Source of the DNA: Ruania albidiflava DSM 18029
GTDB taxonomy: Bacteria > Actinomycetota > Actinomycetes > Actinomycetales > Beutenbergiaceae
Length of the DNA stretch: 64,000 nucleotides
Direction: 5' to 3'
Assembly (NCBI RefSeq): GCF_000421225.1
Contig: NZ_ATWL01000002.1
Span: 337,593-401,592, forward strand
Below the pieces are notes generated by a model. The model ran no database searches. It saw only the letters and a program-made list of their open reading frames with translations, and was not told where the DNA came from. Positions 44,940 through 57,146 of this stretch are shown here, in pieces (the stretch's first letter is position 1; every line of letters starts with the position of its first letter). The translations under genes were made by a program, and so were the position numbers.

Positions 44940-46709
44940 ATGTCGAACGCGTTCACCCGGGTGGGGCAGCCGGAGAAGCGGCAGTCCGCGCTGCTGGTCG
45001 CCCTGCTGGTGGTGGTGCTGGCGATCAGCGCACGGCTGGTCTACGTGCAGATGATCGCGGGGCCCTCGCTGGCCGCCGCTGCTGAACGCGAGTACACCCG
45101 CACCTATACCGAGCACGGTGCCCGCGGGGACATCGTCGATGCCAACGGCAACGTCCTGGCCACCTCGGTGCAGACCTACCGGATCGTGGTGGACCAGCGC
45201 TTCGTACCGGAGTACCGGGCCCGGGACGACGAGGGTGAGGTGGTCGGTTACGGCGCCGCAGCGGCTGCGGAACGGCTCGCCCCGCTGCTCGACGCCGACC
45301 CGAACGACCTCGGCGCCCGGCTGGTCGGCGACGACGGGTACGTGGTCCTCGCCCGGCACGTGGCTCCGGAGGTGTGGCGGGAGATCGCCGCACTGAACAT
45401 CGCTGGCATCAGTGCCGAGGAGACCTTCGAGCGGGTCTACCCGAACGGCAACACCGCCGGTCAGATCCTCGGGTGGGTGAACGCCGAGGGTGACGGGGCA
45501 GCAGGTCTGGAGTCCAGCCTGAACAACCGGCTGCTCGGCACCGACGGTGAGTTCAGCGTGCAGATCGGGGCCCAGGGTCAGGTCATCCCGACCGGTCAGC
45601 GCACCGGCACCCCCGCCCAGCCCGGCTGCACCGTGCAGCTGACCATCGACACCGACCTGCAGCACTTCTCCCAGAACGTGATCGACGAGGCTGTGGACAC
45701 CTACGGGGCGGAGTGGGGCGCGGCGGTCGTGCTGGACCGGGACGGCAACATCCTCACCCTCGCCGACTCCGACGTGGTCGACCCGAACGACCCGGACACC
45801 TCCCGGTACACCGGTGCGCACTCGATCCAGGACGTCTACGACCCGGGCTCGACCGGGAAGGTGCTCACTGTGCTCAGTGCCCTGGAGGAGGGGGAGGTCA
45901 CCCCGACCTCCGCCGTCGAGGATCCCTATGAGCTGACCACCGAGAACGGGCAGGTCTTCCACGACCACACCTGGCACGAGGACCAGGTGCTGACCACCAC
46001 CGGTGTGCTCGCGCACTCGGCGAACACCGGTACGGTGAACATCGGCTCCCAGCTCAGCGACGAGACCAGGTACGAGTACATGCGGCTGCTCGGCTGGGGG
46101 GAGCAGAGCGGGATCGCGATGCCGGGGGAGACTGCCGGGATCCTCGAGCACCCGGACCAGTGGGACGGCCGTCAGCGGTACACGACCATGTTCGGCCAGG
46201 GCCTGAGCGTGAACCTGCTGCAGAACACCGGCGTGTTCGCCACCATCGCCAACGACGGGGTGCACATGCCACCGCAGCTCGTCGAGGGCTATGACTGCAA
46301 CGGTGAGGAGATCGAGCCGGAGCGGGGCGAACCGGTGCGGGTGGTCTCCGAGGACTCCTCAGCGCAGATGATCCGGATGCTGGAGAGCGTGGTCGCCTCC
46401 GAGGAGGGCACCGGTACGCACGCGGCCATCGACGGCTACCGGGTGGCCGGCAAGACGGGAACTGCACAGATGCCCGGGGACGACGGTCAGCTCACCGAGG
46501 TCGCCGCCTCGTTCGTGGGCATCGCCCCGGCCGACGACCCGGCGATCACCGTCGGTGTGGTGATGTACAACCCGAGCAGCGGTATCTACGGTGGCACGAT
46601 CGCGGCGCCGGCGTTCCAGGAGATCGCCTCGTTCGCGCTGCAGTCCCTCGGTGTGCCGCCCAGCGGTGAGCCAGCCGACCCGTACCCGCTCACCCCCGAT
46701 GAGTCCTGA
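44940..46709 (+). CDS. ftsI: Septal peptidoglycan transpeptidase FtsI (class B PBP)
   Basis: A 589-residue penicillin-binding protein: short cytoplasmic start, membrane helix (about 16-37), PBP dimerisation domain, then the transpeptidase with Ser304/Lys307 (DPGSTGK), Ser360-Ala-Asn362 and Lys505-Thr-Gly507 (KTGTAQ). It cross-links septal wall with FtsW. The ATG follows CAGGAGGAGGG. It lacks the long cytoplasmic tail of mycobacterial FtsI. murE follows after 28 bases and may have its own promoter within them. Confidence 0.95.
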   Translation: MSNAFTRVGQPEKRQSALLVALLVVVLAISARLVYVQMIAGPSLAAAAEREYTRTYTEHGARGDIVDANGNVLATSVQTYRIVVDQRFVPEYRARDDEGEVVGYGAAAAAERLAPLLDADPNDLGARLVGDDGYVVLARHVAPEVWREIAALNIAGISAEETFERVYPNGNTAGQILGWVNAEGDGAAGLESSLNNRLLGTDGEFSVQIGAQGQVIPTGQRTGTPAQPGCTVQLTIDTDLQHFSQNVIDEAVDTYGAEWGAAVVLDRDGNILTLADSDVVDPNDPDTSRYTGAHSIQDVYDPGSTGKVLTVLSALEEGEVTPTSAVEDPYELTTENGQVFHDHTWHEDQVLTTTGVLAHSANTGTVNIGSQLSDETRYEYMRLLGWGEQSGIAMPGETAGILEHPDQWDGRQRYTTMFGQGLSVNLLQNTGVFATIANDGVHMPPQLVEGYDCNGEEIEPERGEPVRVVSEDSSAQMIRMLESVVASEEGTGTHAAIDGYRVAGKTGTAQMPGDDGQLTEVAASFVGIAPADDPAITVGVVMYNPSSGIYGGTIAAPAFQEIASFALQSLGVPPSGEPADPYPLTPDES

Positions 46710-46723
46710 GCTGGGCCAGGCGG

Positions 46724-46729
46724 TAGATT
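46724..46729 (+). promoter_or_regulatory. Candidate internal -10 box, leaderless murE
   Basis: TAGATT ends eight bases before the ATG at 46738, inside the dcw operon. It favours this ATG over the one at 46699, which overlaps ftsI. Confidence 0.4.
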
Positions 46730-46737
46730 TCGACATC

Positions 46738-48270
46738 ATGAACACCACGGCAAGTCCGTCTGCGCGGACGACGGCGGAGCTCGCCTCCGCGTTCGGCCTC
46801 ACCACCTCCGGTGGTGCGGTCCAGATCACCGGTGTGGCCCTGGACAACCGGCAGGTGCGGCCCGGCGACGTGTTCGCGGCGCTGCCCGGCGCCCACCAGC
46901 ACGGTGCCTCGTTCGCCGCCGCCGCAGTGGCCGCCGGTGCCCGGGCGGTGCTCACCGACCCGGCTGGTGCACAGCTGCTGGGCGAGCTCGGTGTCCCTGT
47001 GCTGGTGGCCGACGATGTGCGCGCCGTGCTCGGGCAGGTGAGCGCCTGGGTGTACGGGGACCCGGCGGAGGGGCTGCGCACCTTCGGGGTGACCGGCACC
47101 AACGGCAAGACCACCACCACCTACCTGCTCGAGGAGGTCCTGCACCGCACCGGCCGGACCACTGGGCTGATCGGCACCGTGGAGCTCAAGGTCGGCCAGG
47201 AGCACGTGCCGGCGCGGCTCACCACCCCCGAGGCACCGGCGATCCAGGCGCTGCTGGCGCGGATGGTGTCCCGCTCGGTCACCGACCTGGTGATGGAGGT
47301 GTCCTCGCACGCCCTGGCCCAGCACCGGGTGGACGGGATCGTCTACGACCTGGTCGCCTTCACCAACCTCACCGCCGACCACCTGGACTTCCACGGCGGC
47401 ATCGAGAACTACTTTGCCGTCAAGGCCGACCTGTTCACCCCGGAGCGCGCTCGCCGTGGCGTGGTGCTCGTCGACGACGAGTGGGGCCAGCGGATGGCGC
47501 GGGAAGCGCAGGTTCCGGTGGTCACCGTCAGCACCCGCCCGGACGGCCCCGATGCGGACTGGCAGGCATCGATCACCGTCGGCCGCGCCGACCACACGTC
47601 CTTCGCCCTGACCCACCGGGACGGGCGCAGCCTGTCCACGGCCATCTGGATGCCGGGCCGGTTCAACGTGGCCAACGCTGCGCTCGCGCTGGTGATGGCG
47701 CTGGAGTCCGGCCTCACCACCCGGGAGGTGCACACCTCGATCGGCGACGGGCTGCGCGCGCACGTGCCCGGCCGGATGGAGCAGGTGGCCACCCAGCCCC
47801 GCTGCATCGTGGACTTCGCGCACAATGCGGAGGCGCTCGAGCTGGTGCTGCGGGCGCTGCGCCCGACCACCAAGGGGCGGCTGCTCGTGGTCTTCGGTGC
47901 CACGGGGGAGCGGGACGTCGCCAAGCGACCGGAGATGGGCCGGGTCACCGTCGCAGGGGCGGACGTGGTGGTGATCACCGACGACGACCCGCACGACGAG
48001 GAGCCCGGGACCATCCGGCGGCAGGTGCTGGCCGGAGCCCTCGGGGCAGTGCCCGCCGCGCAGCGCGCTGGCCGCACAGTGGACGTGTTCGAGGTCGCCC
48101 CGCGCGCCGAGGCGATCCGCCGCGCTGTGCTGTCCGCCGGCCCGAACGACACGGTGCTCGTGGCCGGGCGGGGGCACGAGACCGTGCAGGAGGTCGCCGG
48201 GGTGGAGCACCACCTGGACGACCGGGCCGAGGTCCGCGCTGCGCTGGCCGAGCGCGAGTCGCACCGATGA
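46738..48270 (+). CDS. murE: UDP-MurNAc-tripeptide synthetase MurE (probably L-lysine-adding)
   Basis: A 510-residue Mur ligase that adds the third stem residue. ATP loop [15 protein letters not shown] (119-133), carbamylated Lys in YFAVKADLF (Lys229), and FNVANAALAL. The residue-selecting loop reads TDDDPHDEEP (414-423); diaminopimelate enzymes have DNPRxE here, so Arg is replaced by His419 and Asn by Asp417. This points to L-lysine (or ornithine) at position 3. The start at 46738 is backed by the TAGATT box; 46699 is the alternative. murF overlaps by ATGA. Confidence 0.93.
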   Translation: MNTTASPSARTTAELASAFGLTTSGGAVQITGVALDNRQVRPGDVFAALPGAHQHGASFAAAAVAAGARAVLTDPAGAQLLGELGVPVLVADDVRAVLGQVSAWVYGDPAEGLRTFGVTGTNGKTTTTYLLEEVLHRTGRTTGLIGTVELKVGQEHVPARLTTPEAPAIQALLARMVSRSVTDLVMEVSSHALAQHRVDGIVYDLVAFTNLTADHLDFHGGIENYFAVKADLFTPERARRGVVLVDDEWGQRMAREAQVPVVTVSTRPDGPDADWQASITVGRADHTSFALTHRDGRSLSTAIWMPGRFNVANAALALVMALESGLTTREVHTSIGDGLRAHVPGRMEQVATQPRCIVDFAHNAEALELVLRALRPTTKGRLLVVFGATGERDVAKRPEMGRVTVAGADVVVITDDDPHDEEPGTIRRQVLAGALGAVPAAQRAGRTVDVFEVAPRAEAIRRAVLSAGPNDTVLVAGRGHETVQEVAGVEHHLDDRAEVRAALAERESHR

Positions 48271-49685
48271 TCGCGCTCGCCCTGTCCGAGGTCGCTGCTG
48301 CCGTCGGGGCCGCCGAGCCTGCGGTGGCCGGTTCGACGCAGGTGACCGGACCAGTGGTGGTCGACTCCCGGCAGGTGAGTGCCGGCGGGCTGTTTGCTGC
48401 GATCGACGGGGAGCACGTCGACGGGCACGATTACCTCCGTGCCGCCGCCGAGGCGGGTGCCGTGGCCGCTCTGGTCTCCCGCGCGGTGCCGGACGCCCCG
48501 ATCCCCGCTCTGCACGTGCCGGACGTGCCGGCCGCGCTCGGGGCGCTCGCCCGGGAGGTGCTCTCCCGGCTGCGGGAGCGGACCGGTCTGCAGGTGGTTG
48601 CGATCACCGGATCGGTGGGCAAGACCACCACCAAGGACGTGCTCGCCCAGCTGCTCGCCCCGCTCGGTCACGTGATCGCCCCGGTCGGCTCGTTCAACAA
48701 CGAGATCGGCCTGCCGCTGACCGTGCTCCGCGCGGACGAGAGCACCCAGGTGCTGGTGCTGGAGATGGGGGCGGACGCTCCCGGCAACCTCACCTACCTC
48801 ACCTCGATCGCCCCGCCCGACGTCGCCGTGGTGCTCGTCGTCGGCCGCGCCCACCTGGGCGGCTTCGGCAGCGTCGAGGGCATCGCGGCTGCGAAGGCCG
48901 AGCTGGTGCAGGGGCTGCGCAGCGACGGTGTGGCGGTGCTGAACGCCGACGACGCCCGGGTGGCTGCGATGGCCGAGGTCGCTGCTGGTCGCGAGGTGCT
49001 CAGCTATGGCACCACGGCTGCGGCCCAGGTGCGCGCCGAGAACGTGCGCACCGATGCTGCCGGCCGGGTGTGCTTCACCCTTCGCACCAGCTCCGGCTCC
49101 GCCGAGATCGCCACCGGGCTCGTCGGCCTCCACCACACCACCAACGTGCTCGCCGCCGCCACCGCAGCGCTCGCGCTCGGTCAGCCGCTGGACCAGGTCG
49201 CCCAGGCTGCAGGTGGGGCCCGGCCGCTGAGCCCGCACCGGATGCAGGTCACCGAGGCCGGTGGGATCACTGTGGTCGACGACGCCTACAACGCCAACCC
49301 GGACTCGATGCGTGCCGCGCTCCAGGCGTTGGCGGTGCTCGGTGCCCAGCGGCGTACGGTCGCCGTGCTCGGCGAGATGCTTGAGCTTGGCCCCACCAGC
49401 GCCGAGGAGCACGCCGCGATCGGCGTGGAGACAGCACGCACCGGGGTGCAGCTGCTGGTGACGGTCGGCTCCGGTGCCGAACCGATTGCGGACGCTGCGC
49501 GCGCGGCGGGCGTGTCCCAGGTGCATGCGACCGCTAGCCTCGAGGAGGCCGAGGGGCTGCTGGCAAGACTGATCACGGAGGGCGATGTGGTGCTGGTGAA
49601 GTCCTCCAACGGTGCCGGGTTGATGCACCTGGCCGACCGCCTGGTGGCCGGGGAGCTCGCGGCAGGCGGGGAGGACCGTCGGTGA
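48267..49685 (+). CDS. murF: UDP-MurNAc-pentapeptide synthetase MurF
   Basis: A 472-residue Mur ligase that adds D-Ala-D-Ala to the tripeptide precursor. ATP loop [17 protein letters not shown] near residue 112, then [28 protein letters not shown] and [13 protein letters not shown], all typical of MurF. It overlaps murE by four bases and mraY starts on its stop codon. No ddl gene is in the cluster, so D-Ala-D-Ala must be made elsewhere. Confidence 0.96.
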   Translation: MIALALSEVAAAVGAAEPAVAGSTQVTGPVVVDSRQVSAGGLFAAIDGEHVDGHDYLRAAAEAGAVAALVSRAVPDAPIPALHVPDVPAALGALAREVLSRLRERTGLQVVAITGSVGKTTTKDVLAQLLAPLGHVIAPVGSFNNEIGLPLTVLRADESTQVLVLEMGADAPGNLTYLTSIAPPDVAVVLVVGRAHLGGFGSVEGIAAAKAELVQGLRSDGVAVLNADDARVAAMAEVAAGREVLSYGTTAAAQVRAENVRTDAAGRVCFTLRTSSGSAEIATGLVGLHHTTNVLAAATAALALGQPLDQVAQAAGGARPLSPHRMQVTEAGGITVVDDAYNANPDSMRAALQALAVLGAQRRTVAVLGEMLELGPTSAEEHAAIGVETARTGVQLLVTVGSGAEPIADAARAAGVSQVHATASLEEAEGLLARLITEGDVVLVKSSNGAGLMHLADRLVAGELAAGGEDRR

Positions 49686-50776
49686 AAGGGATCCTCTTCT
49701 CCGGTGCGGGCGCACTGATCATCTCGCTGCTGTGCACCCCGTTGTTCATCCGCTTCCTCGTGCACCGCAACTACGGGCAGTTCATCCGCCAGGACGGCCC
49801 GACGGCACACTTCACCAAGCGCGGCACCCCCACGATGGGCGGGGTGGTGATCATCGTCGCCACCCTGGTCGCCTACGCCTTCGCCAGTGCCCTGACCGGC
49901 AACGTGCCCAGCGCCTCCGGGCTGCTGCTGCTCTTCCTCATGGTCGGCCTGGGGGTCGTCGGCTTCCTGGACGACTTCACCAAGATCACCCGGCAGCGTT
50001 CGCTCGGCCTGAGCCCGACCTGGAAGATCATCGGGCAGGGAGTGGTCGGCGTGCTCTTCTCCGTGCTCGCCCTGCAGTTCCCGAACGATCGGTTCCGCAC
50101 ACCTGCCAGCACGCACATCTCCTTCACCCGCGACCTCGGCCTGGACCTCGCGTTCGCCGGCACCGTCGTCGGACTGATCCTGTTCGTCATCTGGGCGAAC
50201 TTCCTCATCACCGCCTGGTCCAACGCCGTCAACCTCACCGACGGGCTGGACGGGCTGGCCACCGGTGCGAGCATCTTCGTCTTCGCCGCCTACACGTTGG
50301 TGAGCATCTGGCAGATGAACCAGAACTGCCAGGTGCTGGCCAGCGTCGGCCCAGGGTGCTACGAGGTCCGCGACCCGCGCGACCTGGCGATGATCACGGC
50401 CGCGATCGTCGGCGCCTGCTTCGGCTTCCTGTGGTGGAATGCCTCCCCGGCGAAGATCTTCATGGGGGACACCGGTGCGCTGGCCCTGGGGGGCGCGCTG
50501 GCCGGGCTGACCATCCTCACCCGCACCGAGATCCTCGGGGCGATCATCGGCGGGCTGTTCGTCATCATCATCATCTCCGACGTGATCCAGATCGGGTTCT
50601 TCAAGGCCACCGGCCGGAGGGTGTTCAAGATGGCACCGTTGCACCATCACTTCGAGCTGATGGGCTGGGGTGAGGTGACCATCGTGATCAGGTTCTGGAT
50701 CATCGCCGCCCTGTTCGCCGGCGCCGGCTTCGGGCTGTTCTACGCCGACTGGGTCTGGGTCACCCAGGGCACGTGA
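49682..50776 (+). CDS. mraY: Phospho-MurNAc-pentapeptide-transferase MraY
   Basis: A 364-residue membrane enzyme with about ten helices that makes lipid I. Catalytic motifs: [16 protein letters not shown] (first Asp pair), [15 protein letters not shown] and [12 protein letters not shown], then [14 protein letters not shown]. It starts with GTG inside the murF stop codon. Preceding RxGTPTMGG motif is present ([10 protein letters not shown]). Confidence 0.97.
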   Translation: MKGILFSGAGALIISLLCTPLFIRFLVHRNYGQFIRQDGPTAHFTKRGTPTMGGVVIIVATLVAYAFASALTGNVPSASGLLLLFLMVGLGVVGFLDDFTKITRQRSLGLSPTWKIIGQGVVGVLFSVLALQFPNDRFRTPASTHISFTRDLGLDLAFAGTVVGLILFVIWANFLITAWSNAVNLTDGLDGLATGASIFVFAAYTLVSIWQMNQNCQVLASVGPGCYEVRDPRDLAMITAAIVGACFGFLWWNASPAKIFMGDTGALALGGALAGLTILTRTEILGAIIGGLFVIIIISDVIQIGFFKATGRRVFKMAPLHHHFELMGWGEVTIVIRFWIIAALFAGAGFGLFYADWVWVTQGT

Positions 50777-52260
50777 TGGGACCGACGACGATCGACGAGC
50801 TGCGCGGCCGCCGGGTGCTCGTCGCCGGCCTCGGCGCTTCCGGCCGCTCCGCGGTCGACGTGCTCACCGAGATCGGCGCCGACGTGGTGGCTGCTGACGC
50901 CGACCCCACTGTGGCCGACCGGGTGGAGCTGCCACCGCAGGTGGCCCTGGTCGCCGATCCCCACCCGGACCGGCTCGCCGAGCGCGCCCTGCTCACCGAG
51001 CCGGACCTGGTGGTCACCTCGCCCGGATGGAACCCCCGCACCCCGCTGCTGGCCCGCGCCCGGGCCGAGGTGATCAGCGAGGTGGAGCTGGCCTGGCGGA
51101 TCGCACCCCCGGGGATCCGTTGGCTCACGTTGACCGGCACCAACGGGAAGACCACCACGGTCGGGATGCTCGCCTCGATCCTGGCGGCGCACGGCTGGCA
51201 GGCCCCGGCCGTGGGCAACGTGGGCACCCCGATCGCCGCCACGGTGCTCGCCGCCCGTAGCGCGGAGCGGCCGCTGGATGCGCTCGCCGTGGAGCTGTCC
51301 AGCTTCCAGCTGCACTACACCCGCACGCTCGTCCCGCTCGCCGCTGCCTGTCTGAACGTTGATGCCGACCACCTGGACTGGCACGGGTCGATGAACGCCT
51401 ACGTGGCTGCGAAGGCCCGGATCTACGCCCGCACCCGGGTGGCCTGCGTGTACAACACCGCTGACCCGTGCACGCGGCAGATGGTGGAGCAGGCGGACGT
51501 GACCGAGGGGGCCCGGGCGGTCGGCTTCACCCTGGGTACCCCGGCCGTGGGGGAGGTCGGGATGGTCGAGGACGTCCTGGCCGACCGGGCCTTCGTCCCG
51601 CACCGGGCCAGCCACGCTGCCGAGCTGGGCACCCTGGCCGACCTGGCGCACCTGGCCGAGGCCGGCGGCGGGGCCGCCGGGCCCGACGGCCGGGACCGGC
51701 CGTCGGTGCCGCGGCACGTCGTCGCCAACGCCCTGGCCGCCGCCGCTCTGGCTCGGGCAGCCGGAGTGGGACCGGCGGACGTGGCCGCAGGACTGCGCAC
51801 CTACACCACCGGTCCGCACCGGATGCAGACTGTGGCCGAGATCGACGGTGTGCGGTACATCGACGACTCCAAGGCCACCAATGCGCACGCCGCTGCCGCG
51901 GCGCTGGCAGCCATGCCCGAGGGCGGGGCCGTGTGGATCGCCGGCGGGCTGGCCAAGGGTGCGCAGTTCGACGAGCTGGTGGCGACCTTCGCGAGCAAGC
52001 TGCGTGCCGCCGTCGTGATCGGTACCGATCCGGAGCCGATCACCAGCGCACTTTCCCGACACGCGCCCGACGTCCCGCGCCTGGTGGTGCCCGCTGGCGA
52101 CACTGAGGTCATGACCACCGCCGTGACCCGCGCCGCCGGTCTCGCACGCCCCGGCGACGTGGTCCTGCTCGCGCCGGCCTGCGCCTCGATGGACCAGTTC
52201 GTCTCCTACGCCGATCGCGGTGAGCAGTTCGCCACCGCCGTGCGGCAGGTGCGGCCATGA
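50773..52260 (+). CDS. murD: UDP-MurNAc-L-alanine:D-glutamate ligase MurD
   Basis: A 495-residue Mur ligase that adds D-glutamate. It has an N-terminal Rossmann UDP-binding domain ([15 protein letters not shown]), ATP loop [13 protein letters not shown] near residue 120, [10 protein letters not shown] and [15 protein letters not shown]. The first codon may be GTG (50773) or the following ATG (50776); both overlap the mraY stop. Confidence 0.95.
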   Translation: MMGPTTIDELRGRRVLVAGLGASGRSAVDVLTEIGADVVAADADPTVADRVELPPQVALVADPHPDRLAERALLTEPDLVVTSPGWNPRTPLLARARAEVISEVELAWRIAPPGIRWLTLTGTNGKTTTVGMLASILAAHGWQAPAVGNVGTPIAATVLAARSAERPLDALAVELSSFQLHYTRTLVPLAAACLNVDADHLDWHGSMNAYVAAKARIYARTRVACVYNTADPCTRQMVEQADVTEGARAVGFTLGTPAVGEVGMVEDVLADRAFVPHRASHAAELGTLADLAHLAEAGGGAAGPDGRDRPSVPRHVVANALAAAALARAAGVGPADVAAGLRTYTTGPHRMQTVAEIDGVRYIDDSKATNAHAAAAALAAMPEGGAVWIAGGLAKGAQFDELVATFASKLRAAVVIGTDPEPITSALSRHAPDVPRLVVPAGDTEVMTTAVTRAAGLARPGDVVLLAPACASMDQFVSYADRGEQFATAVRQVRP

Positions 52261-53561
52261 GCACGCTGACCGCCCCGGCCCGACGTGCGCGCCCGACCGG
52301 CTCCCGCCGCACCCGGCCGCCCGCCCGGAAGCAGCGCCGTGCCCCCTGGGCGCAGAGCGTCGCCTGGCAGTCGCCGGTCACCACCTACTACCTGATCGGC
52401 GGGGTGAGCATCCTGCTGCTGGTGCTCGGCCTGGTGATGGTGCTCTCCTCCTCCTCGATCTACGCGCTGAACGCCACCGAGGGCACCAACCCGTTCGCGG
52501 ACTTCGTCGGCCAGGCCAGCTATGCGCTGATCGCCCTGCCCGTGGCCTACCTGATGTCTCGGTTGCCGGTACGTGCCTACCGGGCGCTGGCCTGGCCGGC
52601 CATGCTCGGCACGCTCGCGATGCAGGTGCTGGTGTTCACCCCGATGGTGCTCGCAGACGGTGGCAACGCGAACTGGGTGGCCATCGGCCCGATCGTGCTG
52701 CAGCCCTCGGAGTTCGCCAAGTTCGGGCTGGCGCTGTGGCTCGGTGCGGTGCTCGCCACCAAGGGCAAGCTGCTGAAGCACTGGTCGCACGTGATCTTCC
52801 CGGCACTGCTGGTCTCCGCACTCTTCCTCGGCACCGTGCTGTACTCCCACGACCTGGGGACCGCACTGGTGTTCATCGCCCTGGTCGCCGGAGCGCTCTG
52901 GGTGGCCGGTGTGCCGACCTCGAAGTTTGTCGTCGCCGGATGCGCGGTCACCGCCCTGGTCGCCGCCCTGGCGGTGTCTTCGGAAAGCCGTACCCGGCGC
53001 ATCTTGGACTTCCTCGGCATGGGTGCTGAGACCGACGCCCACGACACCGGCTACCAAAGCGTGCGCGCCCTGTGGGGGCTGGGGTCCGGCGGGCTCTCCG
53101 GAGTGGGTCTGGGAGCCTCGAAGGAGAAGTGGCTGTGGCTGCCGGCCGGGGACAACGACTTCATCTTCGCGATCATCGGCGAGGAGCTGGGTCTGCTCGG
53201 CGCCCTGCTGGTGCTCGCCCTGTTCGTGGCCCTGGCGGTCGGGCTGTGCCGCCTGATCGCCCGGCACCCAGACCCGTTCGTGAAGATCACCACCGCCGCC
53301 GTCGGCTGCTGGATCCTCGGTCAGGCGATGATCAACATCGGTGTGGCGATCGGCCTGTTCCCAGTGATCGGGCTCCCGCTCCCGCTGGTGTCCAAGGGCG
53401 GATCCTCCCTGGTGACGACGATCGCCGGGCTGGCCATGGTGCTCGCTTTCGCGCGGGACGAGCCAGGCGCCCGGGAGGCGCTGGCCGCCCGCCGCGGCTC
53501 CATGCGCCGTTCTCTGGCGGTGATCTCCGGACGGGTAGGTACGAGGCGCAGGCGTGGCTGA
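52257..53561 (+). CDS. ftsW: Septal SEDS glycosyltransferase FtsW
   Basis: A 434-residue polytopic protein with about ten membrane segments after a basic N-terminus of about 40 residues. SEDS signatures include QPSEFAKFGLALWLG, the periplasmic loop with GYQSVRALWGLGSGGLSG and LPLPLVSKGGSSLV. It polymerises septal glycan with FtsI. It overlaps murD by ATGA, and murG starts seven bases before its stop. Confidence 0.96.
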   Translation: MSTLTAPARRARPTGSRRTRPPARKQRRAPWAQSVAWQSPVTTYYLIGGVSILLLVLGLVMVLSSSSIYALNATEGTNPFADFVGQASYALIALPVAYLMSRLPVRAYRALAWPAMLGTLAMQVLVFTPMVLADGGNANWVAIGPIVLQPSEFAKFGLALWLGAVLATKGKLLKHWSHVIFPALLVSALFLGTVLYSHDLGTALVFIALVAGALWVAGVPTSKFVVAGCAVTALVAALAVSSESRTRRILDFLGMGAETDAHDTGYQSVRALWGLGSGGLSGVGLGASKEKWLWLPAGDNDFIFAIIGEELGLLGALLVLALFVALAVGLCRLIARHPDPFVKITTAAVGCWILGQAMINIGVAIGLFPVIGLPLPLVSKGGSSLVTTIAGLAMVLAFARDEPGAREALAARRGSMRRSLAVISGRVGTRRRRG

Positions 53562-54668
53562 GCGCATCGTCCTGGCCGGTGGCGGCTCGGCGGGACATGT
53601 GAACCCCATGCTCGCCACCGCAGCAGAGCTGCGCCGGCGCCGTCCGGACACCGAGCTGGTGCTGCTCGGCACGGCCGACGGGCTCGAGGCCGAGCTCGTG
53701 CCCGCCGCCGGGTTCGAGCTCACCGTGATCGAGAAGGTGCCGCTGCCGCGCCGTCCGTCCGCCGACGTGCTGCGCTTCCCGCGCCGCTGGCGCGCAGCCA
53801 CCGCCACCGCTCGCAAGGTGGTCGCCGGTGCAGCTGCCGTCGTCGGCTTCGGCGGGTACGTCGCCACCCCGGCCTACCTGGCCGGTCGCGCACTGGGCGT
53901 ACCGATCGTGGTGCACGAGCAGAACGCACGACCCGGGCTGGCCAACCGGCTCGGTGCCCGCTGGGCCGCCGCCGTCGGGATCACCTTCGAGGGCACACCG
54001 TTGCCGAAGGCGCGCCTGGTCGGCCTGCCGTTGCGCCCAGCGATCGCTCAGCTGGTCCGTGACCGGGCCGTCGATCCCGAGGCACGGGCCCGCGCCGGTG
54101 CTGAGGCCTGCGGGCTGGACCCGGACCGGACCACTGTGTTGGTCACCGGTGGCTCCCTGGGCGCGGCGCGGCTGAACGCCACCGTGCCCCGGCTCGCCAG
54201 TGCCCTGGTCGAGGCGGGCGCCCAGGTGCTGCACCTGACCGGGAAGGGTAAGTCTTCCGCTGTGCTCGATCTCCTCGAAGCGGCACAGCCTCCGGTGCGG
54301 GAGCACTACCACGTGCGCGAGTACCTCACCGAGATGGAGCAGGCGCTCGCCTGCGCAGACCTGGTGGTCAGCCGCGCCGGCGCCGGGATGGTCAGCGAGC
54401 TCGCCGCACTGGGCGTCCCGGCGGTCTACGTGCCCCTGCCGGTCGGCAACGGTGAGCAACGGCTCAACGCCCGCCCAGTGGTCTCCGCCGGTGGCGGGCT
54501 GCTGGTGGCCGACCACGAGCTGACCCCGGACTGGCTCCGAGCGCACCTGCTGCCACTGGTCAGCGATGCCGACCAACGTGCCCAGATGGGGGCCGACGCC
54601 GCCCGTGCCGGGATCACCGACGCCGCCGCCCGGCTGACCGACCTGGTCCTCGACGTGTCCAGGAGCCG

Positions 54669-54672
<4 letters not shown>
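53554..54672 (+). CDS. murG: Lipid II synthase MurG
   Basis: A 372-residue GT-B glycosyltransferase that adds GlcNAc to lipid I at the inner membrane surface. Motifs: GGGSAGHVNPMLATA, HEQNARPGLANRLGAR, VTGGSLGAARLN and GAGMVSELAALGVPAVYVPLP. It starts with GTG and overlaps both neighbours. Confidence 0.96.
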
Positions 54673-56068
<1,396 letters not shown>

Positions 56069-56072
<4 letters not shown>

Positions 56073-57082
56073 GGGCACCGACGCAGCCGAAGGTCCGCTC
56101 CAGCCAGCGCCGACCGGCAGCCGAGCAGACACCAGCCCAGCGCCGGCGCACCGCCCGCGCCGGCACGGCGAAGCCGCTGAGCGCAACGGCCTCCAGGACC
56201 AGGGGGAAGGGCACACCGGAGACTCCCCGGAAGGCTGCCCGTGCCAGCGCCGCGAAGACCACCCGCAGCACGACGCCGGTCCCCGTCGCGCCGCGGTCCG
56301 CCGAGCTGGCGGCACCGCTACGGGACCGACCGCGGGTCTCCGCCCAGTTCGCCGATCGGCTCGCAGAACGCAAGGCCGCAGTGCGCCGGCTGCGGTGGCG
56401 TACGGTCGCACTGGCCGTCCTCGGTGTGCTGCTGGTCACCGGCTGCGCCTACGTGCTGCTCTTCTCCTCGCTGCTCGCGCTGCGCAGCGGTGAGATCGAG
56501 GTGCAGGGCACGAACCAGATCGTCTCGGAGGAGGAGGTGCTCGCCGTCGCTGCCGGGGCGGAGGGCACGCCGCTGGCGCGGCTGGACACCGCCGGTCTGG
56601 TGGAGCAGCTGCACGAGATCGTGGGTGTGCAGGACGCGCGGGTGCAGCGGGACTGGCCGCACGGGCTGCAGATCACCATCGAGCCGCGAGTGCCGGTAGC
56701 GGTGGTCGCAGACGGCCAGGAGGTGGTGGTCCTGGACGATGTGGGTGTCGAGCTCCGCCGTCAGCAGGAGGCGCCGGAGAACCTTCCCCTGGTGGACGTG
56801 CCGCTGGGGGAGGAGGGCACCGCCGGTTCGCTGGCCGCGGTGCTGGAGGTGCTCGGTGCACTCCCCGAGGACCTGCTCGCGGAGGTCACCGCGGCCAGCG
56901 CCCCCTCCTCGAACCAGGTCCAGCTCGAGCTCGCTGACGGCGTCGAGGTGTTCTGGGGCGGCTCGGCGGAGAACGCGCTCAAGGTGCAGGTGCTGCAGAC
57001 GTTGCGCCAGGTGGAGGCCACCGGGTACGACGTGTCCGCCCCGCGTGCACCGATCACCATCGGCGAGCCGGATCCGGACTGA
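56069..57082 (+). CDS. ftsQ: Cell division protein FtsQ
   Basis: A 337-residue bitopic divisome protein with a long basic, disordered cytoplasmic part (1-105), a membrane segment (about 112-135) and a POTRA domain beginning SGEIEVQGTNQIVSEEEVL, followed by the FtsQ/DivIB beta domain. It links FtsL/FtsB to the septal synthase. It starts with GTG in the murC stop. The gap behind it (57083-57265) holds the ftsZ promoter. Confidence 0.92.
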
Positions 57083-57083
57083 G

Positions 57084-57132
57084 GACACGCCGACGTCCAG
57101 ACACGCCGGTCGGTCGGCGACACGCGCGACAC
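57084..57132 (+). promoter_or_regulatory. Four GACAC repeats upstream of ftsZ (WhiA-type sites)
   Basis: GACAC occurs at 57084, 57100, 57119 and 57128 within 49 bases. GACAC is the recognition word of WhiA, which with WhiB/WhcD activates ftsZ and other division genes in Streptomyces and Corynebacterium. The last two copies are 9 bases apart and followed by a GCCG block, as in front of sepF. Confidence 0.6.
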
Positions 57133-57146
57133 ACCCGCCGATGTCG

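Noticed and set aside
46699..46737. Upstream ATG for murE (46699)
   Set aside because: It overlaps ftsI, has no ribosome site, and lies ahead of a TAGATT box placed for the ATG at 46738. It remains possible.
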